Origin: Chitinophaga sedimenti
GTDB lineage: Bacteria > Bacteroidota > Bacteroidia > Chitinophagales > Chitinophagaceae
DNA length: 64,000 bases
Assembly (NCBI RefSeq): GCF_023156195.1
Contig: NZ_JAKUKA010000001.1
Coordinates: 186,001 to 250,000, forward strand
Direction of reading: 5' to 3'
The position numbers and the translations under genes are program-made. Shown here piece by piece: positions 41,179-51,800 of this stretch. Position 1 is the stretch's first letter. Each line of letters opens with the position of its first letter. Under the pieces are notes generated by a model that did no database searches, had not been told where the DNA came from, and was given only the letters and a program-made list of their open reading frames with translations.

Positions 41179-43752
41179 ATGAAGAAGTTAGTGCTTTTAC
41201 TGGCCGGGGCCGCCTGTTTGCAGGCGTTGCCCGGCTTTTCACAAAAACCGGCGCTGGACACGGCCGCATACAGGCAATGGAAAAGGATAAGCAGTCCTTC
41301 CATATCGTGGGACGGTGCTGGGTAATTTATGGCGTGGCCGACGATGAAAGCAAGGAAATGCACCTGGTGAATATTACTTCTGGGAAGAATATCGTGATGC
41401 CGAATTTATCGGATGCCACTTTTTTCAATGCAGGTAAATGGTTGAAGTATAAGGCGAAGGATTCTTTAATGCTGATGCGGATGAAAGATGGCCGCAAACT
41501 GCATTGGACCAATAGTAGTTTTTTTTTGACAGCCGAAGGCTCCCCGTATGTAACTTACAGCAACCGCACGCAGCTCGTGGTGTGGAATGTGGATACCGGC
41601 GACAGTACAGTATTTCCGGGAGTAAGCAGGGTTACTTTGTTTGACCAGGACCGCCAGGTAATTTATCAGCAGGATAAGGCCGTAAAGGCCGGTCCGCTGA
41701 AAGGTAAGCATAGAGTAGTGTCCACCGGAGCGGTAAGTGATTTTTCTTTCAATAAGGAAAAGAAGGAGGGTACTTTTTTAGCGGGTAACCAGCTGTATTA
41801 TTTTTCCCTGGATGGTGGACAACCGCAGCTGGTGCTGGATTTTGATGAAGTGAAACCTCCAGCTGGTTGTCAGCTGCGGCCACGTGCTTACGAAATTACA
41901 CCGGCGACGAAGCAACTTGTGCTCGACCTTAATTATCAGTCACGCCCGCAGCCGCCAGCCAAACCTAACCCGGCGGCGGTGGACCTTGAACTGTGGACGT
42001 GGAATGAGCCCGTATCGCCGCGCAGGCAGCGTCGCGGACAGGGAAACCGCAGCATGATGGATGATGCGAAGTTTGTTTATCATCTTGATACAAAACAATT
42101 GGTGGAGGCGGCTCCTGAGTTTTCGGGACAGTTTTTCGCCCCACAGGCGCCGACCTTCGAATATGCTTTGTACGCTGATCCCGCTCCGTATAAACTGGCT
42201 GTAGACTGGACGTACGATGCGCACCAGGACCTTTGGATGGTAAACGTGAAAACCGGCGATCGCAAACTGGTCGCGAAGGATGTAACGGACAATCCGCAAT
42301 GGAGCCCCAATGGCCGTTTCGCTTTGATGTTCAATCATGCGCAACGCGCCTGGATGCTGCTCGATCCCGTAAAAGGTGCGTTTGAAAACATATCAGCCAG
42401 CATAGGTTTTCCTGTAAACGACGAAGCCGCCGACATGGAGCGTATGCAAACTGCGTACGGCGTAGCCGGTTGGATGGATGGCGGTAATACGGTGGTCCTA
42501 TATGATCGTTACGATATGTGGGCGTTGGACCTCACCGGTACTGCTGCGCCGCGATCACTGACAAATGGTTACGGCCGCGCAAATGGCATTGCCCTCCGCG
42601 CGCTGGGCGCACCTTTTCTCGGAGAAATCAATCCCGCTAAGCCTGTACTGTTAAGCAGTTTCAATGAGCGTACAAAATCGGCCGGCGTATATCGGTTAAT
42701 GCCATTTAAAAAGGTAGAAGCACTGGCCGACGATGCCGCCTATTCTGTGAAGGGAGCGTCGGTTGCTGGTAATGGAAAAGCGTTCCTGTTCAGCCGGCAG
42801 AGTTTTGCCCGTTACCCCGACCTGTGGTATGCCAACGGCAACATGCAGGGCGCGAAGCGGTTGACGGACATCAATCCGCAGCAACAGCAATACAGCTGGG
42901 GCAGCGCTAAAGTGTTCAATTGGAAAAATGTAAACGGCAAGGAAAACCAGGGCCTCCTGTACCTGCCGGAAAACTACGATCCCGCGAAAAATACCCGGTG
43001 ATCGTGAACTTCTACGAAAAGCATTCCGACGACCTGCACGATTATCTTACACCGCTCTATAGCACATGTACTATTGATATTCCTACGTTCGTGAGTAACG
43101 GTTACGTGGTATTCCGCCCAGACGTCCACTTTGGCGTGGGTAAACCCGGTGAAGACGCATTTAATGCGGTCACCAGCGGTACGCAGGCGCTGATCGCGCA
43201 GGGCATTGCTGATAAAGACCATATCGGTTTGCAGGGACACAGTTTTTCCGGATTCGAGGTGGCGTACATCGCCACTAAAACGGATATGTTTAAATGTATC
43301 AACGTAGGCGCGGGCGTGGTGAACATGACGTACAACTATACGTCCCTGCGTCAGAACGGCGCGCCGGGTATGTTTAAAACAGAGGTGGACCAATACCGCA
43401 TCGGTAAAACGTTATGGGAAGATAAGGAAGCTTACCTGCTGAATTCGCCCATCCTGCAGGCGGATAAAATCAGCAGTCCGATGCTGATCCTGCACAATGA
43501 TAAGGACGGTGCGGTAGCCTTCACCCAGGGACTCGATCTTTTTTAGCCATGCGCCGCATGCAGAAAACCGCCTGGCTCCTGAATTATAAGGGCCAGAACC
43601 ACACGCTGGAAGAACTGCCGCAACAGCAGGACTGGACCGCCCGTATGACGCAGTTCTTCGATCATTACCTGAAAGGCAAACCAATGCCGAGGTGGATGAA
43701 ACAAGGCATCAACACAGACGAAGCGAAAGTGGACCGTAAATTGGATTATTGA
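41179..43752 (+). CDS. S9 family (prolyl oligopeptidase-like) serine peptidase (three frame breaks)
   Basis: Exported peptidase of about 858 residues with a signal peptide from ATG 41179 (MKKLVLLLAGAACLQALPGF), two bases after the previous stop. A beta-propeller-like N-terminal part (WSPNGRFALMF, YDMWALDLTG) precedes an alpha/beta hydrolase domain. The catalytic triad is visible: Ser in GLQGHSFSG (codon 43241-43243), Asp in HNDKDGAV (43505-43507), His in GQNHTLEE (43600-43602). Breaks: about 41311-41320 (restores ISWDGRWVIYGV), the A5 run 42987-42991 (restores PAKKYPVIVNF) and the T6 run 43539-43544 (restores GLDLFLAMRRMQKT). It closes locus 3 and would cut peptides before or after SusCD import. 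Confidence 0.88.
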
Positions 43753-43814
43753 TGTTTTCTCATAAACAAGGAAAGGCGCCGGCCAAGCGTTATTAAACGT
43801 ACTGCCCGCAAAAT

Positions 43815-43846
43815 AAACGTCCTGCCAAACATGGCGGGACGTTTTT
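43815..43846. terminator. Bidirectional terminator between locus 3 and the PAP2 gene
   Basis: A 13-bp stem (43815-43827 with 43832-43844, one G-T pair) followed by T5 on the plus strand and by TTTATTTTG on the minus strand. The stop codon of the convergent PAP2 gene (43845-43847) overlaps its T tract. Confidence 0.85.
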
Positions 43847-44426
43847 ATTTGCGCAGGAAGTCCATGCCATACGCCGTTCCCACACCCAGCAATGCCCCCG
43901 CAGCCACATCAGACGGGTTGTGCACACCCAAATATAACCGCGAGTAACTCACCGCGCCGGCCCATAAAAAGGAGGGTGCGATTACATACCATTTTGGATA
44001 GGCATGCGAAACGGCCATCGCGTTACTGAAAGTGGAGGAGGAGTGCCCGGATGGAAACGAATAGCCGCCATTGCGAGCAAGCGCCGTAAACCAGGAATAG
44101 CGGCGGAAGGGCCGGGGACGTTTGAAAATCAGTTTTAATCCTGCATTGAGCAGTGCCGTGGTGGCAGTGCTGCTTGCCACGTAGAGTGCATTGCTGCGCA
44201 TGTCGCGGTTATCGGAGGCAATGCCGCCGATGAGCAGTCCGGCCGGTACAGCGATGTTCACATACGTGTTGGCCTTTGCGGCGAATTTATAAAACTTCGT
44301 TTGCGCGTCGGTGCGGGTGTTGGCAATGTTGTCGAGCATGCGGATGTCGATGGAGTCGAGTCGGGTTTGCGCCTGCAGACTGGTGCAAAAGGCGAGTAGC
44401 AGGAGCGTAAGGTGGCTTTTCAACAT
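43845..44426 (-). CDS. PAP2-family phosphatase
   Basis: Membrane-associated acid phosphatase or lipid phosphatase of 193 residues, intact. The three PAP2 signatures are present: KLIFKRPRP (KxxxxxxRP-like), PSGHSSST, and SRLYLGVHNPSDV with the catalytic His. The signal segment starts at ATG 44426 (MLKSHLTLLLLAFCTSLQAQ); an upstream start at 44453 would only add a charged lead. Likely substrates are lipid pyrophosphates such as undecaprenyl pyrophosphate, or phosphatidylglycerol phosphate; sequence alone does not decide. It runs toward locus 3 and shares its upstream region with groES. Confidence 0.9.
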   Translation of the reverse strand: MLKSHLTLLLLAFCTSLQAQTRLDSIDIRMLDNIANTRTDAQTKFYKFAAKANTYVNIAVPAGLLIGGIASDNRDMRSNALYVASSTATTALLNAGLKLIFKRPRPFRRYSWFTALARNGGYSFPSGHSSSTFSNAMAVSHAYPKWYVIAPSFLWAGAVSYSRLYLGVHNPSDVAAGALLGVGTAYGMDFLRK

Positions 44427-44481
44427 AGGATAAAAGTAAGGGTAATTTGGCATAGAGGAGGCCTGTGCAAATCGCCAGGGC

Positions 44482-44539
44482 TGTCATTTTTTCAAGATAA
44501 AAACTGACATTTTTTAGCCGGAAATGACAAAAATGTCAT
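44482..44539. promoter_or_regulatory. TGTCA/TGACA repeat cluster upstream of groES
   Basis: CTGTCATTTTTT (from 44481), ACTGACATTTTTT (from 44503) and a perfect inverted repeat ATGACA-AAAA-TGTCAT (44524-44539) crowd into 60 bases just upstream of the sigma-54-like promoter. The spacing suggests operator or activator sites. The region could also act on the divergent PAP2 gene, whose start is at 44426. Confidence 0.5.
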
Positions 44540-44550
44540 GGGCCATTGCC

Positions 44551-44565
44551 TGGCACACGGGTTGA
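44551..44565 (+). promoter_or_regulatory. Sigma-54-like (-24/-12) promoter of groES-groEL
   Basis: TGGCAC (44551-44556), five bases, then TTGA (44562-44565). This matches the RpoN consensus TGGCAC-N5-TTGC except for the last base. It lies 82 bases before the groES ATG. Sigma-54 promoters need an enhancer-binding activator; the repeats at 44482-44539 are candidate sites, though unusually close. Confidence 0.5.
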
Positions 44566-44578
44566 AAAGAGTTTTTTC

Positions 44579-44592
44579 GGGAGGGCCCTCCC
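44579..44592. repeat. GC-rich palindrome in the groES leader
   Basis: GGGAGGGCCCTCCC is a perfect 14-base palindrome between the sigma-54-like promoter and groES. It is not the CIRCE element of HrcA (no TTAGCACTC/GAGTGCTAA). It could be a dimeric repressor site or fold in the mRNA leader. Confidence 0.4.
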
Positions 44593-44646
44593 CCAAAAGA
44601 GCATGCTATAATGATTTGTTTTTGAACCAATTCAAATTAATGAACT

Positions 44647-44928
44647 ATGGCAAACAGTGTAACAGCTATTCCATTGCATGACCGGGTAATTATAAGACCG
44701 GCGACCACAGAAGAGAAGACCGCAGGCGGCATTATTATCCCCGACACCGCCCGGGAGAAGCCTCAGAAAGGTACGGTAGTAACAGCCGGGCCTGGAAAAA
44801 AGATGAGCCGGTAACAGTAAAGTCCGGCGACACGGTGCTGTATGGCAAGTATGCCGGCACAGAAGTTAACATTGATGGCGAAGAACTGCTCATCATGCGC
44901 GAGTCCGATATCTTCGCAATTCTGTAAC
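44647..44928 (+). CDS. groES: Co-chaperonin GroES (frame broken at 44796-44801)
   Basis: Ten-kilodalton lid of the GroEL chaperonin, about 94 residues. Starts ATG 44647 (M-A-N-S-V-T-A-I). Conserved blocks: [20 protein letters not shown] with the mobile loop [38 protein letters not shown] and [16 protein letters not shown] at the end. The frame breaks in an A6 run: one more A restores [15 protein letters not shown]. It precedes groEL by 21 bases. The broken frame in such a conserved gene is good evidence that the breaks in this window are not biological. Confidence 0.93.
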
Positions 44929-44949
44929 CATTAAACGTACTGGACAATC

Positions 44950-46582
44950 ATGGCAAAGCAACTTTTCTTTGATCTTGAAGCGAGAAACAGAATGAAGAAA
45001 GGGGTAGAGATACCCTGGCCAACGCAGTAAAAGTAACCCTCGGTCCCCAGGGCCGCAACGTAGTGCTGGAAAAGAAATTCGGTGCCTCGGCCATAACAAA
45101 GGATGGGGTAAGTGTAGCAAAGGAAATTGAATTGGAGGATCCTGTTGAAAACATGGGAGCACAAATGGTGAAGGAGGTGGCCTCCAAAACCGCGGATGTT
45201 GCCGGCGACGGTACCACTACGGCAACCGTGCTTGCACAGGCAATCATCACCGAAGGGTTGAAAAATGTAGCTGCCGGTGCTAATCCGATGGACCTGAAAC
45301 GGGGTATCGATAAGGCCGTTGCAGCAATTGTCGGAGGACTACAGCAGCAGGCGCGTACAATCGGTGATGATACGGAAAAGATCCGGCAGGTGGCTACGAT
45401 ATCCGCCAACAACGACGATAATATAGGACGCCTCATTACCGAGGCATTTACCAAGGTTGGCCGTGAAGGGGTGATTACGGTGGAGGAAGCCAAAGGTACA
45501 GATACAACTGTTAAAGTGGTGGAAGGTATGCAGTTCGACCGGGGCTATTCGTCGGCCTATTTCGTTACCAACCCGGATAAGATGCATGCCGAATTGCAAC
45601 AGCCGTACATTCTTATTTGTGACAGGAAGATATCTGCAATGAAGGATATCCTGCATATTCTTGAAAAGGTAGCGCAGAGCGGCCGCCCACTGCTGATTAT
45701 AGCCGAAGACACGGAGGGAGAAGCCCTTGCTACCCTGGTGGTAAACCGGCTCAGGGGCACTTTAAAGGTAGCCGCTGTAAAAGCTCCCGGCTTCGGTGAT
45801 CGCCGGAAGGAAATGTTGCAGGACATCGCAGTGCTGACAAAAGGGATTGTGATCAGCGAAGAACAGGGCTATAAACTGGAAAATGCCGATTTAAGTTACC
45901 TGGGCTCCGCCGAATCTATTACGATTGATAAAGATAGTACGACCATTGTAGGCGGGCTGGGCGATAAATCCGCTATCAGCGCCCGCATTGGACAAATTAA
46001 AGCCCAGTTGCAGGCTACAACATCTGACTATGACCGCGAAAAACTTCAGGAGCGGCTTGCTAAGCTCAGTGGAGGCGTGGCGGTATTATATATAGGAGCG
46101 GCAACCGAGGTGGAAATGAAGGAAAAGAAAGACCGGGTAGACGATGCGCTGCATGCCACCCGCGCTGCGGTGGAAGAGGGGATCGTTCCCGGGGGCGGGG
46201 TTGCATTGTTGCGCGCCGCGGCCGGCCTCGAAGCTGTAGCATATTCCAACGAAGATGAGCAAACCGGCATAGAGATCGTTAAACGTGCCGTGGAGGAGCC
46301 TTTGCGCCAGATAGTCCGTAACTGCGGCCTCGAGGGAAGCGTCGTTGTGCAGCGTGTCAAAGAAGGAAAAGATGATTATGGCTTTAATGCACGCACCGAG
46401 CAATACGAAAACCTGTTGGCGGCAGGTGTAATCGATCCGGCCAAAGTAAGCAGGATTGCTATTGAAAACGCGGGGTCGATTGCCGGCATGTTGCTCACAA
46501 CGGAATGCGTAGTTGCAGACAAACCGAAAAAGGAAATCCCCCGGTACCGGCAGCGCCGGGTATGGCCGGAATGGATTATTGA
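44950..46582 (+). CDS. groEL: Chaperonin GroEL (two frame breaks)
   Basis: Sixty-kilodalton chaperonin subunit, about 544 residues, ATP-driven folding with GroES. Starts ATG 44950. Hallmarks: [42 protein letters not shown] (catalytic Asp loop), [13 protein letters not shown] and [16 protein letters not shown]. Breaks: near 45008 (one G restores [14 protein letters not shown]) and the C5 run 46538-46542 (one C restores [17 protein letters not shown], stop TGA 46580-46582). The N-terminus ([18 protein letters not shown]) is diverged from the usual KQIxFDxEAR form and the tail is short with few GGM repeats, so this may be a second, accessory groEL of the genome rather than the housekeeping one. 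Confidence 0.93.
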
Positions 46583-46650
46583 TAGAAAAAGAGGTTCCAT
46601 GTGCCGCAAAGGCGCAGTCAATCCCAAAACAAGAAAACCAATAACAAAGT

Positions 46651-46674
46651 GAGGGCTGGGGAAACCCGGCCCTC
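46651..46674 (+). terminator. Hairpin downstream of groEL
   Basis: A 10-bp stem (GAGGGCTGGG with CCCGGCCCTC, one G-T pair) around GAAA, 69 bases after the groEL stop, followed by a weak TCTATTATAT tract. Probable terminator before the locus 4 sigma gene. Confidence 0.6.
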
Positions 46675-46813
46675 GTCTATTATATGTATGACACCCTGCG
46701 GCCCCGCAAATGAAGTATGCGGAGAAGTTCCTGAAATACTTATTTTTAGTTCTTCACCATTATTTTTTTGTACTTTTAATGTGACTGAGTGAACCCATCC
46801 ACGTTTAGACCGT

Positions 46814-47410
46814 ATGCATCAAAGCACAACCAATGACAACACGTTGTTACGCCTGCTTGCAGGTGGTGACCAGCATGCGTACCGGATCATTTTTGAACGG
46901 TATTGGGATCCCGTTTACTCCACCGCCTTACTCCTTACCAAATCGCCGGCCATGGCCGAAGATGTAGCCCAGGACGTGTTTACCATGGTCTGGGAGAAGC
47001 GTGCGTCGATGGCGGCAGTGGAAAAGCTGGAAGGATTCCTGTTCGTAGCCGCCCGCAATACCATTTATACCCGCCTCCGTAAGCTTGCATCGGGCAAGGC
47101 GTACCGCGATTATTTACTGCATTGTTTCGACGAAAACGGTGCACAAACCGCCGCCCAGCAGACCGAATTCCGGGAAATGGAGAAGACCGTACTGCAGGCG
47201 ATCCGGCAATTGCCGCCACAACAGCAGAAGGCTTTTCAGCTCAGTCGTTTCGAAGGCATGCGCCATGAAGACATCGCCGTTACCATGGGCGTGTCGCGGA
47301 TTACCATCAAAAGTTATATCGTACAGGCCATCGCCACCCTGCGTAAGGCCCTCGCCAACTATCCCTCCGGCGCCCTTATTACCTTATGGGCACTTAGTTT
47401 TATAGGTTGA
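46814..47410 (+). CDS. FecI-type ECF sigma factor, locus 4
   Basis: ECF sigma factor of 198 residues, intact, ATG start. Region 2: MAEDVAQDVFTMVWEKRAS; region 4: QLPPQQQKAFQLSRFEGM with HEDIAVTMGVSRITIKSY. It ends in a hydrophobic tail (SGALITLWALSFIG). It is closest in motif wording to the locus 1 sigma factor (SAFCALFDVYWHKVYSTALL there, HAYRIIFERYWDPVYSTALL here), which suggests duplication. The FecR gene follows after 85 bases. A possible -7 element TACTTTTA lies at 46771-46778. Confidence 0.93.
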   Translation: MHQSTTNDNTLLRLLAGGDQHAYRIIFERYWDPVYSTALLLTKSPAMAEDVAQDVFTMVWEKRASMAAVEKLEGFLFVAARNTIYTRLRKLASGKAYRDYLLHCFDENGAQTAAQQTEFREMEKTVLQAIRQLPPQQQKAFQLSRFEGMRHEDIAVTMGVSRITIKSYIVQAIATLRKALANYPSGALITLWALSFIG

Positions 47411-47495
47411 TTTCCTCCCCGCGAATTTTTTTAAATCCACCACCTCCCTTTTTCGGAGTTGCGCGTCTTTATCCTGTAACCGGCTATTTCACGTT

Positions 47496-48644
47496 ATGGA
47501 CCCGCAAACATTTTCGGCCTTACTGGATAAATATTTAAGCGAGGAGCTGAGCAGGGAGGAAGTAAACCAACTGCTGAACTCTTTGGAGGACGAGCAATTC
47601 CGCGGGCAATGGAACGACGCCCTTGATAAGTTGCTTGCCAACCGTGCCCTGCACGGCCTTTCGGACCGCGACCGCATGGATGCGATCCGTCAGCGTATTG
47701 TGCAGCGTCCGCGCTACAGGCGTTTGCGCACCTTGGCCGCCGCAGCTGCTGTACTCGCCCTAGCCGTTTCTGGTCTATTATATTTTATAAGAGAAACTCC
47801 TCCGACCACCCGGGGTACAAGCACCTTTGCCGCTAACCACCAGGTAAAGCCCGGGGGCAATAAAGCCGTGCTCACCCTGGCGGATGGCAGCGAGATTACG
47901 CTCGACAGCGCCGGGAACGGCGCCATTGCGCAACAGGGTAATGTACAGGTGATCAAGTTAAACAGCGGACAGCTGGCCTACCAGGCCGGTGGGGGCGCAC
48001 AACCAAAGTCGGGCTACAACACGCTTACCACGCCAAGGGGCGGCCAGTTCCGCATTGTGCTGCCTGATGGCTCCAATGTATGGCTAAATGCTGCTTCCAG
48101 CCTTCGTTTTCCCACAGCTTTTGCCGGGAACGAGCGCGCCGTGGAGTTGCAGGGCGAGGCTTACTTCGAAATCGCCCACAACACGCGGCAGCCATTTAAA
48201 GTAATGGTGAACGACATGACGGTGCAGGTATTAGGCACGCATTTTAACGTAATGGCTTATGCAGACGAGCAGCAGGCGCGTACAACATTGCTGCAGGGCG
48301 CTGTGAAAGTAGTCCGCGGGGCACAGGCGTTAACCCTGAAGCCGGGACAGCAGGCCGTAACAGATCATCAATCTAATATCAACCTGAAAGAAAATATAAA
48401 CCTGGAAGAAGTAGTAGCATGGAAAAACGGCTATTTCCAGTTTAACCACGAACCCCTGGAGGGCGTAATGCGACAGGTGGGCCGCTGGTACGACGCGGAA
48501 ATTGCTTACGAAGGCAATGTGCCATCGCGGGAGTTTGGTGGACAGGTTTTGCGTAGCAGCAGTATAACAGACGTATTGAAAATGCTGGAATTAACCGGCG
48601 TCCACTTTCGCCTGGAAGGGAAAAAGATTATCGTGACACCTTAG
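47496..48644 (+). CDS. FecR anti-sigma factor, locus 4
   Basis: The best-preserved FecR protein of the window, 382 residues without frame break, useful as reference for the others. Residues 1-75: cytosolic sigma-binding part (LLDKYLSEELSREEVNQLL). Residues about 79-98: transmembrane helix. Residues about 115-275: FecR domain (LTTPRGGQFRIVLPDGSNVW, GEAYFEIAHN, VLGTHFNVMAYAD). Residues about 310-380: DUF4974 (AWKNGYFQFNHEPLEGVMRQ, GRWYDAEIAYEGNVPSREF), which resembles the STN fold. Upstream sigma gene and downstream susC complete the signalling chain. Confidence 0.94.
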   Translation: MDPQTFSALLDKYLSEELSREEVNQLLNSLEDEQFRGQWNDALDKLLANRALHGLSDRDRMDAIRQRIVQRPRYRRLRTLAAAAAVLALAVSGLLYFIRETPPTTRGTSTFAANHQVKPGGNKAVLTLADGSEITLDSAGNGAIAQQGNVQVIKLNSGQLAYQAGGGAQPKSGYNTLTTPRGGQFRIVLPDGSNVWLNAASSLRFPTAFAGNERAVELQGEAYFEIAHNTRQPFKVMVNDMTVQVLGTHFNVMAYADEQQARTTLLQGAVKVVRGAQALTLKPGQQAVTDHQSNINLKENINLEEVVAWKNGYFQFNHEPLEGVMRQVGRWYDAEIAYEGNVPSREFGGQVLRSSSITDVLKMLELTGVHFRLEGKKIIVTP

Positions 48645-48719
48645 TTTATTAGTTATGAAAAAATAAGCAATCCACTATGAAGAAAAGAACGCTCAACACA
48701 CACTAATGAATCCGCCCAT

Positions 48720-48753
48720 AAAAAAGCCGGTCCCGATGGCCGTCGGTCCCGGC
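48720..48753. promoter_or_regulatory. fecR-susC spacer hairpin, locus 4
   Basis: GCCGG (48726-48730) pairs with CCGGC (48749-48753); after a two-base internal loop CCGA pairs with TCGG. A6 (48720-48725) precedes and no T tract follows. Distance to the susC ATG is 94 bases. CAAAATTA at 48841-48848, overlapping that ATG, is an exact antisense TAnnTTTG. Confidence 0.65.
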
Positions 48754-48847
48754 GAAAATGAAAGGGCAAAACCAGCTGTTTAATTGGTACCTCCACGTTC
48801 CTGGCTATTGGCCAGGCGGGATTTCATTACCCTAACAAACCAAAATT

Positions 48848-51800
48848 ATGCATTTTAGAATTATTCATGCGCGGTATTTAAAATGGCGCCTGTCAGCCCA
48901 AACACTGCTTGTTATGAAGATCACTGCTGTACTCTTATTGTCCGTATGCCTGCAGGTCAGCGCCCGCGGTTACGCTCAGAACGTAACGTTCTCGGGGCGC
49001 AATCTGCCGCTGGAAAAACTGTTCCGTTACTTCGAAAAGCAAACGGGATACGGATTTTTCTACGATCATCAATTGATCGATAAAGCGCCGAAAGTATCGG
49101 TCGACTTTAAAGACGTGCCTTTGGAAAAAGCGATGGAAGAGGCTTTGAGAGACCAATGGCTTTCTTATTCCATCGTGGGTAAAAATGTTGTTATCCGGAA
49201 AAAGGATATCTATATGAATCTTGGCCCGGTAAAAATACTGGTACAGGATACTACCGTTGAAGCCACAGGCCGTGTGACGGACGCCCGGAATCAGCCGCTG
49301 CCCGGTGCTACGGTAGCCGATAAAGCCACGGGTAAAGGCGCTGCAACGGATGCCAACGGCAATTTCAAACTGCGCGTATCCCGCGGGGCAATGCTCACCA
49401 TTTCGTACCTGGGTTTCAAAAGCCGGGATGTGCAGGTGGTAAACGCGCAGCCCATCGAAATAAAACTGGAAGACCAGGTGAATGTAACCGACGAAATTGT
49501 GGTGGTAGGGTATGGTACCGTGCGCAAAAGCGATTTGACCGGTTCCCTGTCGCAGGTGAAGTCTAAAGACATTACCGCGTTCCCGTCTACCAACGTGATG
49601 CAGGCACTGAACGGTCGCGCGGCCGGTGTAAGGGTGATGCAGAACGGTGGCTCTCCCGGTGGCGGCGTGAGCATTAGGGTAAGGGGTACGAACTCTATCC
49701 TCGGTGGTAACGAACCGCTATATGTGATCGACGGCTTTCCTTATAATGGTAATCCTACGTTTTTACAGAATGCGGATATCGCCTCGCTGGAAATTCTGAA
49801 GGATGCTTCTTCCACGGCTATTTATGGTTCACGCGGCGCCAATGGCGTAGTGATGATCACTACAAAAAGCGGCCGTAAAAATGATTTTACTTCGGTAGAT
49901 GTGGATGCCAGTTACACCTTGCAAACGGTATCTAAAAAAATGCCTTTGATGAACGCGCAGCAATACGCGCTTCTCTATAATGAACAGGCGAAAAATGACG
50001 GCCTGGCGCCCTACTTCACCCAAAACTATATCGATAGCCTGGGTGGCGTGAAAGGAACCGACTGGCAGGACCTCGTGCTGCGCCAGGCGCCTATCTACAC
50101 GGTAAGCGCCACCGTAAACGGCGGAACGCAGAAAACGAAGTTCTCGATCGGTTCCAGCGCTTTCCTGCAGGAAGGTATTATCCGCGCCAGCGACTACAAA
50201 CGTTATAACCTGCGCGCCAACATTGAGCATGATATCAATAAAGTATTCACCGTATCGTTTAACAGTATCCTGACCCGCCTGAGCAGCGCGCGCCAGAACT
50301 CTGGCCTGGGTAACCGCGGCAGCGACCTGATTTCAGCTATGTTGATGGCGCCGCCTTCTGTTACCCCCTATCTGCCTTCCGGCGCGTATCGCAGGCTGAA
50401 TACCGCGTATCCTTTTATTTCCAACGCGATCATCAACCCGCTGATCTTTACCAACGAACAGCGCGACGTGATTAAAAGCGACCGCGTATTCGCGAATGCC
50501 GCGGTGATCGTTAAACCGCTCGATGGTTTAACACTGCGTTTTTCCGGTGGTATCGACAATATCAACGACCGTACCGATCAATACTCCAACATCGAACCTA
50601 CCGTGAACTCTGTTGGTAATGCCAGCATTGCCACCACGCAGCAAACTGGTATGCTGAGCGAAAACACCGCTACCTATCAGAAAGAAATCGGGATACATTC
50701 CTTCACCGCACTGGCAGGTTTTACCTACCAGGACAATGTGAGCACCAGTCTGAACGGCTCGGGCAACGGCTTTCTCAGCGATGTACTGGGCACCGGCAAT
50801 ATCCGGGGTTCAGCCACACCGGGTATCCCGAGCAGCGGTTATTCTAAATGGGTATTGTTGTCGTACCTCGCCAGGTTGAATTACACCCTGAACGACAAAT
50901 ACCTGTTCACCGCCAGCATTCGTCGTGACGGCTCTTCCCGTTATTCTAGAAATAACCAGTGGGAAAACTTCCCCTCTGCGGCGGTAGCCTGGAAGGCATC
51001 TAATGAAGAATTCCTCAAGAAATCGAAAGTGGTGTCTGACCTGAAAGTGAGAGCTACTTATGGTTTGTCCGGTAATACTTCGCTGAATCCTTACCAGACC
51101 TTAAACCTGTTAGGTTCCGGTAACACGATCTTTGGCGATGCGCTGTTTGTATCGTACGGACCGGGTGTAGTACTGCCTGGTGATCTGAAATGGGAAGTTA
51201 CCCGCCAGCTTGATTTTGGCGCGGAACTCGGCCTGTTTAAGAATGACCTGCGTTTAACGTTCGACTACTACCGCAAGCGGACCGTAAACCTGTTGAACAA
51301 CGTAAATCTGCCACGTTCCATGGGATACGAGCGTACGCTTAAAAACGTGGGCGAGATGGAAAATACCGGTATTGAGCTTGGACTTGATGCGGCTATCCTG
51401 AAAGGCGATGTACAATGGAATATGAACGGTAACATTGCTTTCAACAGGAACAAAGTCGTGAAACTCTATGACGGACAGGATATTTATGGCTCAGCTTTTA
51501 CACCGGTTCTTTAAATGATGCTGTGAACCTGCTGCGCGAAGGCGAGCCTTTAGGTGTGTTTTACGGTTATAAAGAAATCGGTTATACCTCGACCGGTAAC
51601 CTGGCGTATGAGGACAGATCAAAAGACGGCGCCATCAGCGCGGCGGACAAAATGATCATTGGCGATCCGAATCCTGATTTCATTTACGGCCTCAATTCCG
51701 TAACCGGCTGGAAAGGCCGGAGCTCACCGTGTTTATACAGGGCTCTTACGGAAACGATATCTTCAATCTTAATAAAGCATCTTCCGTGGATCTGGGCATG

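Noticed and set aside
44540..44646. CIRCE (HrcA) element before groES
   Set aside because: No TTAGCACTC-N9-GAGTGCTAA or near match; the palindrome present is GGGAGGGCCCTCCC.
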